A DNA stretch of 64,000 nucleotides from Myxococcus fulvus (lineage in GTDB: Bacteria > Myxococcota > Myxococcia > Myxococcales > Myxococcaceae), in NCBI RefSeq assembly GCF_900111765.1, contig NZ_FOIB01000017.1, positions 1 to 64,000 of the forward strand, written 5' to 3'. Positions within the stretch are counted from its first letter, which is position 1. Every line of letters starts with the position of its first letter. A program made the translations under genes and the position numbers. Below the pieces are notes generated by a model. It made no database searches. It saw only the letters and a program-made list of their open reading frames with translations, and had not been told where the DNA came from. This document shows, in pieces, positions 8,894-15,904 of the stretch.

Positions 8894-9211
8894 ATGCAGG
8901 CAGACCACGACACCTGGGCACCACGGCTCGTCGACGTGCCGCTCTCCAGCGCGGTGAACGATTACCTGCTGCGCATCCAACAGCTCGGCGCCGTGGAGGG
9001 CCCCGGCGGCGCGGTGGGACTCAACCCCGCGCTCGAGCCCGTCCTCGATGCGCTGCATCACCTGCTCGCCGGCGGCGAGGTGGAGGTGCGCGTCACGCGG
9101 CGCGGACACGCCTCGCTCGTCCACGAGCTGCGTCAGCGCGTCGAGGACGCCACGCGCGAGGTCAACCTGCTCCAGCGAGTGGCGGGTTCATCCCTGACCA
9201 CCACCGTATGA
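8894..9211 (+). CDS. Small hypothetical protein, first gene of kinase/isoprenoid operon
   Basis: A 105-residue soluble protein starting at ATG 8894, chosen because GGGGAGAGC lies 4-8 bases upstream and because the longer open frame to its left is low-complexity. The sequence is mostly helical with charged residues (for example ELRQRVEDATREVN) and no signal peptide or known motif. Its stop overlaps the start of the histidine kinase gene (ATGA at 9208-9211), so the two are translationally coupled. It may be a kinase partner or regulator; this is inferred only from coupling. Confidence 0.6.
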   Translation: MQADHDTWAPRLVDVPLSSAVNDYLLRIQQLGAVEGPGGAVGLNPALEPVLDALHHLLAGGEVEVRVTRRGHASLVHELRQRVEDATREVNLLQRVAGSSLTTTV

Positions 9212-10560
9212 GTCCTCGCCCCACCGGTGGCGCCGTCACGGCCGCCTTCCGCCGCTGGACGCTCGCCCAGGACCCTCGCGAGGTGCTGGCCGCCGCCGGC
9301 GTGGGTCCCTGGTGGGTGCTCACCACCGTGGTGCTCGCCGTGCTCGCCGTCGTCGCGTGGGCCCCCGGCGCCCAGCGCACCTTCGACATCCCCTTCAGCC
9401 TGGGCCTCTTGTGCGCCGCCCCCATGCTCGTCAGCGGCCTGCTCTTCTCCGCCGTCCACCGCCGACGCAGCCACATCGAGGCGTGGGGCTGGGTGTGGCT
9501 GGTGCTCGGCGTGACGTGCCTGCACTTCTTCCTCGCCGCGCTGATGGCCATGTCGGAGCTGCAGGGCGCCACCGTCATCGCCTCGCTCTTCCTCTTCACC
9601 ACCGCGTTCCACGGCCGGCTGCACCGCGTGACGCCCAAGCAGCCCTTCCTCGCCCTGGGCACCACCGTGGCCCTGCTCGCGGCCCTGCCCCTGCGCGACA
9701 GCGACGAGCACCTGGGCCTGTTCGGCGTCATCGGCCCCGCCGCCCTCACCGCGGAGCTGTACCTGGGCACCTTCGCCGTGCAGCACGACCGCGCCCGCGC
9801 GGAGGCCGAGCGTCTGCGCGCCGCCGTGCAGGCCCAGCTCCTGGAGCAACAGGAGCAGGACGTGAGCCGCCTGTCGCGCGCGCTGGGGGAAATCCTCGGC
9901 CACCACCACGAGCTCGACAGCGCCCTCATGTCCGCGGCCACCGCGGCGGACATGCTGTCGTTCATGGGCACCCAGCGCGGCGGCCACGGCCGCGCCGACC
10001 ATGAGGACCTGCTCAGGACCCTCAACGAGAGCCTCCGCCAGATACGGGAGATGGTCGCCGAGATTCGCGCCAAGGGCCGACGCTACGTCGGCTCGGAGCC
10101 GGAGCCGGTGGAGCTGCCTCCGCTGCTCGAGGGCGTGCGCGCCAGCGTGGGCCTGCGCTTCCCCGACGTGGACATCCAGCTGTCGGTGGAGCCCGGCCAA
10201 CCCCTGCGCGCGATGATGCGCGGCGGCGCCACGACGCTCCGCCGCGTGGTGGAGAACCTGGTGCTCAACGCGTGTGAAGGCGACGGCAAGCACGGCGCCA
10301 GCCGGGTGAGCATCCAGGCCCGCGTGGAGCCGCTCAGCGGACGGCTGGAGGTCGTCATCGCCGACGACGGGCCGGGCTTCCCCAGCGCGCTGCTCGATGT
10401 CCCCGCCGAGCAGCTCTACACGTCAAAGCCCGAGGGCACCGGCCTGGGCCTGTACACCAGCGAGTGCCTGCTGCGCGCCAGCGGCGGGACGCTGCACCGA
10501 CGCAATGCCCCCGACGGCGGCGCCCTGCTGCGCCTGTTCCTACCCAGGGAGTACCGATGA
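9208..10560 (+). CDS. Membrane sensor histidine kinase
   Basis: A 450-residue kinase. Residues about 30-190 contain about six hydrophobic segments forming a membrane sensor module without a large periplasmic loop. A coiled-coil linker (about 195-225) leads to the phospho-acceptor region ILGHHHELDSAL (His232-234, one being the acceptor), the N-box ENLVLNACEG (Asn350, Asn354), G1 DDGPGF (386-391) and G2 GTGLGLY (410-416). All are intact, so it should be active. No response regulator gene is next to it; the partner is elsewhere, or the downstream products are the real context. It overlaps both neighbours by ATGA, an unusual coupling of a signalling kinase with biosynthetic-looking enzymes. Confidence 0.88.
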   Translation: MSPRPTGGAVTAAFRRWTLAQDPREVLAAAGVGPWWVLTTVVLAVLAVVAWAPGAQRTFDIPFSLGLLCAAPMLVSGLLFSAVHRRRSHIEAWGWVWLVLGVTCLHFFLAALMAMSELQGATVIASLFLFTTAFHGRLHRVTPKQPFLALGTTVALLAALPLRDSDEHLGLFGVIGPAALTAELYLGTFAVQHDRARAEAERLRAAVQAQLLEQQEQDVSRLSRALGEILGHHHELDSALMSAATAADMLSFMGTQRGGHGRADHEDLLRTLNESLRQIREMVAEIRAKGRRYVGSEPEPVELPPLLEGVRASVGLRFPDVDIQLSVEPGQPLRAMMRGGATTLRRVVENLVLNACEGDGKHGASRVSIQARVEPLSGRLEVVIADDGPGFPSALLDVPAEQLYTSKPEGTGLGLYTSECLLRASGGTLHRRNAPDGGALLRLFLPREYR

Positions 10561-11294
10561 GCGGAGGAGCCCTGTACCAGGAGGCCCTGCGGGCGCTTCG
10601 GCGGCTGGAGCTGCCCGACGCGTCGGAGCGCGATGTGCTCGCCGCGCTCGAGGCCGCGCAGCCCGGCCCCCTTCCCCTGTTCTACGAGGCCGGCGCCGAG
10701 GCCGGCCTGGAGCGCTCCGTGCTCACCGCGCGCGGCGTGGGCCTGTTCCTCAGCTTCTGCGCGGGCAACCTCGCCGATGACCTCATCGACGGCGACTGCG
10801 CCTACTACGACGAGCCGCTGCGCGTGGGCCCGTGCGCGCAGTTCCTCCTGCAGAACCTGGCGTGGGCCACGCTCGCCGAGCCACATGCCGGCGTGCCCGT
10901 GAATGCACTGGAAGAGGGCGCTCGGATGCTGGCCCTCGCCGCCGGACCGCAGGCGCTCGAGGTGCGCGCCCGGGAGTGGACGGCGCCGCTGTTCCGCCGC
11001 GTGGCGGAGGGCATCGCGGGCCGGCAGTGGGCCGCGTACCTGCGCGTGCTGTGGGCGGGCACGCGACTGGAGGAGCGCGCGGTGCAGGTGGGGCTCGCGC
11101 TGGGCGTGGCGGCCCATGTCGCCGAGGACATCCGCTCCAAGGACACGCGCTTCACCTCCATGCCCGTGGAGGACCGGCTCACGGTGGTGACGTGGGCACG
11201 ACAGGCCGCCGAGTCGCTGCGCGCCCAGGACCTGCGATGCCTGGACGCGGCGCTGCGACGCATCGAACCCATTCTTCCGGAGGTGGAGCCATGA
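10557..11294 (+). CDS. Divergent prenyl/terpene-synthase-like protein
   Basis: A 245-residue protein whose start at 10557 overlaps the kinase stop (ATGA). The segment LADDLIDGD holds D74-D-x-x-D78, matching the first Asp-rich motif of class I isoprenoid synthases, and GVAAHVAEDIRSKD (E190-D191...D196) sits where the second Asp-rich motif would be. The surrounding helices also fit the trans-prenyltransferase layout. The protein is shorter than typical polyprenyl synthases (about 300 residues or more) and the basic residues usual near the N-terminus are not evident. It could be a small terpene cyclase, a prenyl transferase or an inactive relative. The downstream methyltransferase overlaps its stop (ATGA at 11291). 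Confidence 0.55.
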   Translation: MSGGALYQEALRALRRLELPDASERDVLAALEAAQPGPLPLFYEAGAEAGLERSVLTARGVGLFLSFCAGNLADDLIDGDCAYYDEPLRVGPCAQFLLQNLAWATLAEPHAGVPVNALEEGARMLALAAGPQALEVRAREWTAPLFRRVAEGIAGRQWAAYLRVLWAGTRLEERAVQVGLALGVAAHVAEDIRSKDTRFTSMPVEDRLTVVTWARQAAESLRAQDLRCLDAALRRIEPILPEVEP

Positions 11295-12160
11295 GGGTCG
11301 AACCCCCACGGTCCGAAGCCCGCCACGACGCCGTGGCCGCCTACTACGAAGAGAAGACCGAGCGAATCCTTCGCCGCTATGGCCCCGGTCCTCGCGTGCA
11401 CTTCCACGTGGGCCTGGTGGATGACGTGCCCCCACCCGGCGAACCCGAGCCGCTGGTGCGCGAGCGCGTGCATGCGTCCCAGGAGGCGCTGCTCGCGGAG
11501 CTGGCTCGCGCGGTGGGACGCTTCCCCGACGGCGGCGACGTGCTGGACGTGGGCTGCGGCCTGGGCGGCGGCGCCCTGTACTGGGCCTCCGCGCATCAGG
11601 CGTGGGTGACGGCGGTGACGAACGTGCCCTCGCACGTGGAGCTGGTGCGCACGTTCGCCGAAATCGAGGGCGTGGGCGCGCGGGTGAGGCCGATGCACTG
11701 TGACGCGCTGGCGGTGCCGGGGCGCGCGTGTTTCGACGCGGTGGTGGCGGTGGAGAGCAGCAGCTACCTGCCTCGCGCGGAGTGGTTCCGCCGGGTGCGC
11801 ACGCTCCTGCGCCCCGGGGGCGTGCTGGCCATCGCGGACTGCTTCCTCGGACGACCGGAGCTGGCCGCGCCGTTCGACCGGTACTGGCGCACGCGCATCG
11901 GCTCCGTGGATGAGTATCTGTCCGCCGCGCACGCGGCCGGGCTGGAGCTGGAGGTGCGCGACGATGTGTCCGGGCGCGCGGTGGGGTTCTGGTCGCTCAC
12001 GCTGGAGCTGCTCGCGCATGAGCGCTTCTCGACGCCGGGGCAACCTCCCACGCGCGTGCTCGCCCGGAGCGAGTCCCGCCGCGAGCACCTGCGACTCCAG
12101 CAGGCGTTGATGGATGGCGGACTGGAGTACGGACTGCTCGTGCTGCGTCGCGAGGACTGA
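11291..12160 (+). CDS. Class I SAM-dependent methyltransferase, C-methyltransferase-like
   Basis: A 289-residue methyltransferase, the usual size for small-molecule C- and O-methyltransferases. SAM-binding motif I is VLDVGCGLGGG (84-94). The N-terminal YYEEKTERILRRYG and HFHVG segments resemble enzymes that methylate prenyl diphosphates, sterols, tocopherol precursors or polyketide sugars, and LLRPGGVLAIAD is the usual motif near strand 5. The coupling to a prenyl-synthase-like gene suggests that it methylates an isoprenoid diphosphate or a derived terpene, as in 2-methylisoborneol-type pathways; that is inference. Last gene of the four-gene operon. Confidence 0.75.
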   Translation: MRVEPPRSEARHDAVAAYYEEKTERILRRYGPGPRVHFHVGLVDDVPPPGEPEPLVRERVHASQEALLAELARAVGRFPDGGDVLDVGCGLGGGALYWASAHQAWVTAVTNVPSHVELVRTFAEIEGVGARVRPMHCDALAVPGRACFDAVVAVESSSYLPRAEWFRRVRTLLRPGGVLAIADCFLGRPELAAPFDRYWRTRIGSVDEYLSAAHAAGLELEVRDDVSGRAVGFWSLTLELLAHERFSTPGQPPTRVLARSESRREHLRLQQALMDGGLEYGLLVLRRED

Positions 12161-12295
12161 GCAACGGTTCTTGCGACGTGGAGACAGTCCCGGAAGCCTC
12201 CGGGTCCGGGGCGGACATGGGGCCGAGCGGCCGCGTCCATCGTGCGCCCCGCGGGGTGCGCCCCCAGCCTTGGGCGAGCCTAAGGAGGGCATGCA

Positions 12296-12517
12296 ATGAG
12301 GACCTTCACGCGATGGATGACGGTGGTGGCGGTGGCGGCGACGCTGATGGCGACGGGCTGCCGGGAACGCAGCCGCGAGGACAACTCGGGGGCCATGGGC
12401 GGCTCGGGGCGCAACCGCGATGCCCTGCAGCACCAGGAGGGCACCGGCGGCAGCGGCAACTACGGCAACGGCCAGCAGATGCAGGGCACCGACGCGGGCA
12501 GCGGCCAGATGCGGTAG
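12296..12517 (+). CDS. Small lipoprotein, 73 aa
   Basis: A 73-residue protein with a hydrophobic N-terminal segment and lipobox LMATGC (Cys22). The mature part is short, Gly/Asn/Gln-rich and without predicted structure. AAGGAGGG eight bases before ATG 12296 supports the start; another ATG at 12291 is out of frame. Function unknown. It could belong to the operon upstream (135-base gap) or stand alone. Confidence 0.72.
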   Translation: MRTFTRWMTVVAVAATLMATGCRERSREDNSGAMGGSGRNRDALQHQEGTGGSGNYGNGQQMQGTDAGSGQMR

Positions 12518-12536
12518 CGCCTTCCGCGCAGGGGGG

Positions 12537-12578
12537 CTCCGGCTGCTATCCTGACGCCGCGACGTCGGTCAGCCGGAG
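12537..12578 (+). promoter_or_regulatory. Conserved 5' hairpin element, copy A
   Basis: CTCCGGCTG (12537-12545) pairs perfectly with CAGCCGGAG (12570-12578). The loop contains ATCCTGACGCCGCGACGTC. GGAG at 12575-12578, the probable ribosome binding site, is in the 3' arm, five bases before ATG 12584. The same arrangement recurs before the next two paralogs. Confidence 0.65.
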
Positions 12579-12583
12579 TCTTC

Positions 12584-15500
12584 ATGCGCGGGTGGATTGT
12601 GGGGGCGTGCATCGCGGGAGTGTTGGTGCTCCTCGCCTGGGGTTGGTGGCGCGCCGAGGAGTCCGCCCCCACGCGTGAGCGCGCCTCCGCGGCTCGCACC
12701 CGTCCCGAGCGCGCCGGGCGGATCCGGACGTCCGCGCCCCTGCCCCCCTCGAGCGCGGGCCTGTCCATCCGCGGCACCGTGGTGGACCTGCTCGGTCGTC
12801 CCGTGTCGGGCGCTCGCGTCTCCGCGTCGTGGCCCGAGGACGGGCAGACGCTGTCCACGCTTCCGTGCCCCTGGGAGGAGGGAGCCCGCCCGGAGCTGCT
12901 TGTGGAGACCACCCGCCAGTACAACGTCGCGGACTGTCTGCCGAGGACCCGGGACACCGTGCTCTCGCTGCTCCTGGCGCGCGAGGGCGAGTCCCCCGTC
13001 CATGCGGAGACCCGCTCCGCCGAGGACGGCTCCTTCGTGCTGGAGGGGTTGCCCGCGGGGCCGCAGGCGCTGCTCGCGCTCTCCGAGCAGGGCGCGGCCT
13101 CGCGCCTGGGTGTGCCCTCCGGGAGCGAGCACGTGGAGCTGGTGGTCGAGCACCACCACCGGGTGTCGGGACAGGTGCTGGGCGAGGACGATGCGCCCAT
13201 GGCCGAGGTCTCCATCCTGGTGGTGAGCCACCAGCAGACGCGCTTCTTCGACACGAGCACGGATGCCCAGGGACGCTTCGAGGTGGGGCCGCTCCCCGCG
13301 GGCGGCCACGTCGTGCTCGCGACGAAGGAAGGCTGGCCTCCCGTGCTCGCCGAGCATCTCTACCAAGACGAGCCGTTGACGATTCGGATGTCGCGGCCCC
13401 GCGCGCTCACCGGCCGGGTGCTGTCCTCGGGCTCACCCGTGAAGGACGTGGAGGTGCTCGCGGTCCGTGAGGATGGCGACCTTCCACAGAAGCTTCGCAC
13501 GGACCCGGAGGGGCGCTTCGCGTTCGAGCTGGACCCGGGCGTGTATGTGCTCACCGTGGAGCGGGCGAGTCGCTACGCGCTCGCGCGCGTGACGGTGGAG
13601 AAGACGCCGCTTCCCGAGGTGGTGATGAACCTGGGAGAGGCCCTTCATGTGGAGGGCTCGGTCTTCGGCGTGGACCCGCGCGAACCGGTGGCGGGGGCTG
13701 TCGTGACGGTGACCGCCCAACTGCCTCCCCAACGCGAGCTGAAGGCCACCACGGGCGCGGATGGGCGCTATCGCCTGGGCCCCGTGGAGCCGGGCCCGTG
13801 GAGCTTCACCGTCGAGGCCCGTGGCTACATCGACCTTCCCTATGGGAAGGAGGTCGAGCTGGGGTCGGGAACGGGCAGCCAGGACTTCACGCTCGAGCGC
13901 GCCACCTCCATCTCCGGACGCGTGGTGGACGAAGCGGGCCATCCCCTCGCGGGCATCCACCTGAACCTGGAGCAGGCCGAGCTCGAGGACCCGGTGGACT
14001 ACGAGACACAAGAGACCGCGCTCACCGATTCGGACGGCGCGTTCGTGTTGGATGCCTCGGCCCCCGGTGACTACGAGCTCATCCCGCAGACCCATCGCTT
14101 CATCACCCAGCGATTGAAGATGACGGCTCCCGCTCGGGATGTGCTCGTCACGTTGCTCGCTGGTGGCGAAGTGGAGGGGACCCTGTCCGATGCCCGGGGC
14201 CTGCCGCTCTCCGGGTTCACCGTGTACGTCGCGCCGCTGGAGACCGAAGACCCGGGTGAGATCCTGACCGCGCAGGGCGTGACGTCCGAGGGGCGATTCT
14301 CTCGCAAGGGCGTTCCTCCGGGGCGCTATCGCATCGTGGCCCAGGCGGTGACGGACGGCGTGGACCAGGAGGTCTCCGCCGAGGTGGAGGTCCGTCAGGG
14401 CGAGGTGACGAAGGTGGAGCTGCGGCTCGCCGAGCAGCGGAACCTGGAGGGCATCGTCGTCGATGGCTCGGGGGCTCCCATCCGCGGGGCCCTCGTCCGG
14501 GCCCACTCGCTCGCGCCGCCCCCACAGGGTGGCGTGGTGCTCGTCCAACCGCGCCATCGCCATGGGCCGCCGAACGGGGTCAAGACCGACGCGCACGGAC
14601 GCTTCCTGATTCGAGGGATGGGGCTGGAGAAGCACTCGCTCACCGCCCTGCACCCGGCCTACGAGTTGAACCCGGAGCAATCCACGGGGGCGCCCCTCGA
14701 GGACGGCCTGGTCGTCGCCCCTGTCGACGTGAAGCAGGTGCGGCTGGTGATGAAGCGGCATGCCCACGTGCGAGGACGCGTCGTCGGGCCGGAGGGCGCG
14801 CCCGTCACCGGGTTCAACATCGATTCCATTCGGGTGACGTCCGAGGATGGCACCTTCTCGGTGCCCAATCGCGAGGGTCCCGAGGTCAACCTCTTCACCT
14901 TCGAGGCGGAGGGACTGCTCTCGGTGATGCGCGAGGTGAAGGGCGGCTTGGACGGGCCGGATGTCGACCTGGGGGAGATTCGACTGGGAGCGGGACGGAG
15001 GCTGCGGGGCGTGGTGGTCGATGCACGGACGGGCGCGCCCCTCCCTCGCGCCAACGTGGAGGTGCACGTCGACGAGCGGACCGCCATACACAGCCTGACG
15101 GACGAAGCGGGGCGCTTCGAGCTGGGGCCCGTCACCACCGGGACGCTCACGCTCCTCGTGAGCCAGCGCGGGGTCTACCGTCAAGAGCGAGTGACGGTGG
15201 AGGCCTCGCAGCAGGAGGTGACCGTGCGGCTGAAGCCCGGCGCTCGCATGCTCCTGAAGGCAGTGGACCTCCGGGGTGCAGCGCTCGACGGAAACGTCAC
15301 CGTCCAGGGGCCCGAGGGCTTCTTGGACCAGGTGTTCCTGGAGAAGGGACGCGTGGAGATGGGAGGGCTCGTTCCGGGTCGCTACCTGCTGAAGGCGGAA
15401 GGGGCGCGGAAGAAGGACAGCGCCCTCAACTACCTGCCGCGAGCCGTGGAGGTCCCCGACAGTGGGGAGGTGTCCGTGCTCCTCCAACCCGTGCCCGAGG

Positions 15501-15820
15501 GCTCCACACTGACGGTCCGCGCCCCCTTCCACGAGAACACGTACCTGCGATTGGTTCACGGCATCGCGTCGCTTCCAGAGCGCCCCGCGGAGCTCCAGCG
15601 ACGGATGAGTCTGGGGCAGGACGGTCAGCCAGTGGTGGTCGGCACGGAGCTCGTCTTCACCTTCACCCACGTCCCCGAGGGGAAGGCGACCCTGTACCTC
15701 ATGGGGCCCGAGGACGACCGGTACCACGCGGAGGTGCTGGACGTTCCCGCGGGCGGCACGGTGTCTCACACGGTGCGGCCCGTCTGGCGGACGTTCGGCG
15801 TCGCCGCGAGCGAGCCGTGA
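12584..15820 (+). CDS. Giant carboxypeptidase-regulatory-like repeat protein, paralog 1
   Basis: A 1078-residue protein with an N-terminal membrane anchor or uncleaved signal (hydrophobic residues about 4-22) followed by a Ser/Arg/Pro linker. The rest is about ten beta-sandwich modules of the CarboxypepD_reg/SdrD-B type, each opening with G-x-V-x-D/G-x-x-G-x-P-x-x-G-A (for example GTVVDLLGRPVSGARV, GRVVDEAGHPLAGIHL). Many modules contain T-D-x-x-G-R-F followed by LGPVxPG. The first module carries an insert with two Cys (near residues 88 and 112) that is also found in the other three paralogs here, suggesting a disulfide. Likely periplasmic or surface exposed. Function unknown; such proteins are often structural or adhesive. 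Confidence 0.82.
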   Translation: MRGWIVGACIAGVLVLLAWGWWRAEESAPTRERASAARTRPERAGRIRTSAPLPPSSAGLSIRGTVVDLLGRPVSGARVSASWPEDGQTLSTLPCPWEEGARPELLVETTRQYNVADCLPRTRDTVLSLLLAREGESPVHAETRSAEDGSFVLEGLPAGPQALLALSEQGAASRLGVPSGSEHVELVVEHHHRVSGQVLGEDDAPMAEVSILVVSHQQTRFFDTSTDAQGRFEVGPLPAGGHVVLATKEGWPPVLAEHLYQDEPLTIRMSRPRALTGRVLSSGSPVKDVEVLAVREDGDLPQKLRTDPEGRFAFELDPGVYVLTVERASRYALARVTVEKTPLPEVVMNLGEALHVEGSVFGVDPREPVAGAVVTVTAQLPPQRELKATTGADGRYRLGPVEPGPWSFTVEARGYIDLPYGKEVELGSGTGSQDFTLERATSISGRVVDEAGHPLAGIHLNLEQAELEDPVDYETQETALTDSDGAFVLDASAPGDYELIPQTHRFITQRLKMTAPARDVLVTLLAGGEVEGTLSDARGLPLSGFTVYVAPLETEDPGEILTAQGVTSEGRFSRKGVPPGRYRIVAQAVTDGVDQEVSAEVEVRQGEVTKVELRLAEQRNLEGIVVDGSGAPIRGALVRAHSLAPPPQGGVVLVQPRHRHGPPNGVKTDAHGRFLIRGMGLEKHSLTALHPAYELNPEQSTGAPLEDGLVVAPVDVKQVRLVMKRHAHVRGRVVGPEGAPVTGFNIDSIRVTSEDGTFSVPNREGPEVNLFTFEAEGLLSVMREVKGGLDGPDVDLGEIRLGAGRRLRGVVVDARTGAPLPRANVEVHVDERTAIHSLTDEAGRFELGPVTTGTLTLLVSQRGVYRQERVTVEASQQEVTVRLKPGARMLLKAVDLRGAALDGNVTVQGPEGFLDQVFLEKGRVEMGGLVPGRYLLKAEGARKKDSALNYLPRAVEVPDSGEVSVLLQPVPEGSTLTVRAPFHENTYLRLVHGIASLPERPAELQRRMSLGQDGQPVVVGTELVFTFTHVPEGKATLYLMGPEDDRYHAEVLDVPAGGTVSHTVRPVWRTFGVAASEP

Positions 15821-15849
15821 GGAAGTCATGAAGAAGTCGTGAGGAAGTC
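15817..15849 (+). repeat. Three tandem 11-bp repeats over a stop codon
   Basis: GTGAGGAAGTC, ATGAAGAAGTC and GTGAGGAAGTC follow one another at 15817-15827, 15828-15838 and 15839-15849. The first unit contains the TGA stop of the preceding gene. Probably replication slippage. Confidence 0.75.
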
Positions 15850-15854
15850 GCGGG

Positions 15855-15900
15855 GGCACCGGTCGTAATCCTGACGCCTCGACGTCGGACCACCGGAGCC
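15855..15900 (+). promoter_or_regulatory. Conserved 5' hairpin element, copy B
   Basis: GGCACCGGT (15855-15863) can pair with ACCGGAGCC (15892-15900) with one A-A mismatch. The loop contains ATCCTGACGCCTCGACGTC, one base different from copy A. GGAG at 15895-15898 lies in the 3' arm, six bases before ATG 15905. One stem position pairs T-A here but C-G in copies A and C. Confidence 0.6.
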
Positions 15901-15904
15901 CGTC

